Positions 16,059 through 17,372 of a stretch of DNA of 17,372 nt are shown in pieces. Each line of letters starts with the position of its first letter. Positions within the stretch are counted from its first letter, which is position 1. The notes below the pieces were generated by a model. That model saw nothing but the letters and a program-made list of their open reading frames with translations, searched no databases and was not told the DNA's origin. Source of the DNA: an uncultured Eubacteriales bacterium (lineage in GTDB: Bacteria > Bacillota > Clostridia > HGM11514); contig CABUMF010000041.1 of the NCBI GenBank assembly GCA_902492655.1, forward strand, positions 1 to 17,372. Reading direction: 5' to 3'. Made by a program: the position numbers and the translations under genes.

Positions 16059-16928
16059 CTATCTTTTGTTCTGCCCGTCCAAGCTTATATCCCTGTGAAT
16101 AATATTTGCGTTCACACCGCTTTTGGTCAAAAATTCAAACAGCTTTTCCGCAATCGCAACACTTCGGTGTTTTCCGCCAGTACAGCCTATCGCAATGACA
16201 AGCTGCTGCTTACCCTCATTTTTGTAATGGGGAAGCAAAAACTCAATCATATCCGTAAGCTTCTGAAGGAAAATTCGTGTCTGCTCATGCCGAAGCACAA
16301 AATCCGAAACTGTTTTATCCATTCCCGTAAAATCCTTAAGTTCCTTGATATAAAACGGATTCGGCAAAAATCTCACATCGAAAACAACATCGGCATCAAT
16401 GGGAATACCGTACTTAAATCCAAAAGAAATGACCGTTACGGAAATATGAGAGCTATCGTCACTTTCGTCCAGCATATCGTAGAGAATATTCCTGAGCTGC
16501 TGTGGCTTTATGTCGCTTGTATCAATAATAATTTCGGCATTTTCGCGCATGGAGGAAAGCATTTCCCGTTCAAGCTTAAGACCGTCCACAACTCTTTCTC
16601 CGCCTGCCAAGGGATGCTTTCTGCGACTTTCCTTGTATCTTCTTACGATAACATCGTCGCTCGCTTCAAGATAAATAATTTTATAGTTAACTCTGCATTT
16701 ATCGGAATTGAGCCATTTGATAAACGCATTGAAATCAGCACCGCTTCTGGTATCAATCACGAAAGCGATTTTTTCAATTTCCCGTCTTGTACTGAGGCAC
16801 AAATCAATAAATGAAGGCACAAGCTCGGCAATCATGTTATCGACACAAAAGTAGCCCAAATCTTCAATATATTTTTTAGCCTGGCTCTTTCCCGCTCCCG
16901 AAAGCCCCGTAATTATCAAGCATTCCAT
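16059..16928 (-). CDS. rapZ: RNase adapter RapZ / YvcJ-family nucleotide-binding protein
   Basis: This P-loop protein binds nucleotides. In E. coli RapZ steers small RNA decay to control GlmS and amino-sugar supply for the cell wall; the Bacillus homologue YvcJ has less clear roles. The 289-residue product has a Walker A motif GLSGAGKS (8-15), a Walker B-like stretch FVIDTRSG (about 56-63), GFKYGIP (about 171-177), the conserved DVRFLPNPFYI and the C-terminal signature GCTGGKHRSV, so it is full length. AGGAG at 16935-16939 lies 6 nt before the ATG and overlaps the murB stop codon. murB-rapZ-whiA fits the usual Firmicute cluster, joining wall synthesis to its control. Confidence 0.95.
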   Translation of the reverse strand: MECLIITGLSGAGKSQAKKYIEDLGYFCVDNMIAELVPSFIDLCLSTRREIEKIAFVIDTRSGADFNAFIKWLNSDKCRVNYKIIYLEASDDVIVRRYKESRRKHPLAGGERVVDGLKLEREMLSSMRENAEIIIDTSDIKPQQLRNILYDMLDESDDSSHISVTVISFGFKYGIPIDADVVFDVRFLPNPFYIKELKDFTGMDKTVSDFVLRHEQTRIFLQKLTDMIEFLLPHYKNEGKQQLVIAIGCTGGKHRSVAIAEKLFEFLTKSGVNANIIHRDISLDGQNKR

Positions 16929-16937
16929 AACATTCTC

Positions 16938-17372
16938 CTATAATATGCAAATCTCACATTCAAGCATAACGCCAAAGGTTTTAAAAACGGTCTTTTGAAT
17001 ATGGTCAATAAGCCTTTTGACATCCTCCGCAGTTGCACCGCCGGTGTTTATGATAAATCCGGCGTGGAGCTCGCTTACCTGTGCTCCTCCGACGGAAAAT
17101 CCCTTAAGACCGCACTTTTCTATGAGCGCACCGGCAAAATGCCCCTCGGGGCGTTTGAAAACGCTTCCTGCACTTGGGTATTTAAGGGGCTGCTTGGTTT
17201 TTCTGCGATTGGTATAATCGTCCGTAAGAGCCTTAATATCCGCCCTGTCGGCACGCTTTAAGTCAATTTTTGTTTTGGTTATAACCTTTAGCGGTTCATT
17301 GCAAAATATACTGTGGCGATACGAAAAGGCGTGCTCATCGCCTACCGCTCTTTTCAGCTCTCCGTTTTCGAT
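16938..17372 (-). CDS. murB: UDP-N-acetylenolpyruvoylglucosamine reductase MurB, C-terminal part
   Basis: MurB reduces UDP-GlcNAc-enolpyruvate to UDP-MurNAc with NADPH and FAD, the second committed step of peptidoglycan synthesis. Only the last 144 residues are inside the window; the gene begins beyond the edge at 17372. Visible signatures are YPSAGSVFKRPEG, with the catalytic serine near the start of the substrate-binding domain, FAGALIEKCGLKG, VSELHAGFIIN and the end VMLECEICIL with the conserved glutamate. There is no long insertion between these motifs, as expected for the shorter type II MurB of Gram-positive bacteria. It ends 9 nt before rapZ, so the two are probably one operon. Confidence 0.95.
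   Translation of the reverse strand: MENGELKRAVGDEHAFSYRHSIFCNEPLKVITKTKIDLKRADRADIKALTDDYTNRRKTKQPLKYPSAGSVFKRPEGHFAGALIEKCGLKGFSVGGAQVSELHAGFIINTGGATAEDVKRLIDHIQKTVFKTFGVMLECEICIL

Noticed and set aside
16095..16814. Plus-strand open frame of 239 codons
   Set aside because: It is a shadow of rapZ on the other strand and has no recognised motif.
1..17372. CRISPR array, insertion sequence or transposase
   Set aside because: No evenly spaced repeats, terminal inverted repeats or transposase motifs were seen on either strand.

Overview
The window looks like the chromosome of a clostridial Firmicute (Bacillota, class Clostridia), probably an anaerobic plant-fibre degrader. The evidence is the RapZ/WhiA pair, the secG-rnr-smpB-ssrA order shared with Bacillus and Clostridium, strong AGGAGG-type ribosome binding sites, TTGACA/TATAAT promoters, and a very large secreted beta-helix protein with FIVAR modules. 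I cannot name a genus. Every supported gene lies on the minus strand, so transcription runs from high to low coordinates.

Right half (17372 down to 7616) is a tight housekeeping block: murB (5' end outside the window), rapZ, whiA, dnaE, secG, rnr, smpB, a glycerophosphodiester phosphodiesterase gene and ssrA (tmRNA). It joins cell-wall precursor synthesis (MurB), its regulators (RapZ, WhiA), replication (DnaE), secretion (SecG), and RNA decay with ribosome rescue (RNase R, SmpB, tmRNA). murB to dnaE are spaced by at most about 11 nt or overlap, so they are probably co-transcribed. A promoter with extended -10 precedes secG, a hairpin terminator or attenuator separates secG from rnr, rnr and smpB overlap by 8 nt, and a near-perfect promoter precedes the phosphodiesterase gene and probably also serves ssrA. 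A strong terminator closes the block just past ssrA. The gene yvcK, usually between rapZ and whiA, is absent.

Left half (about 7560 down to 1) is accessory. It holds a lone XRE-type helix-turn-helix / ADP-ribosylglycohydrolase fusion gene with its own promoter and terminator, flanked by short non-coding stretches with possible gene remnants. Then comes an incomplete secreted protein of at least 1794 residues, with signal peptide, Ig-like modules, a right-handed beta-helix domain, a lectin-like sandwich and two FIVAR-like helical modules; it probably acts on plant polysaccharide outside the cell.

The points most worth a second look are the short tmRNA tag (eight residues, ending AVA), the phosphodiesterase gene wedged between smpB and ssrA, the missing yvcK, the XRE/ADP-ribosylglycohydrolase fusion beside ssrA, and the modular beta-helix protein. 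I found no CRISPR array, insertion sequence or complete novel multi-gene system.
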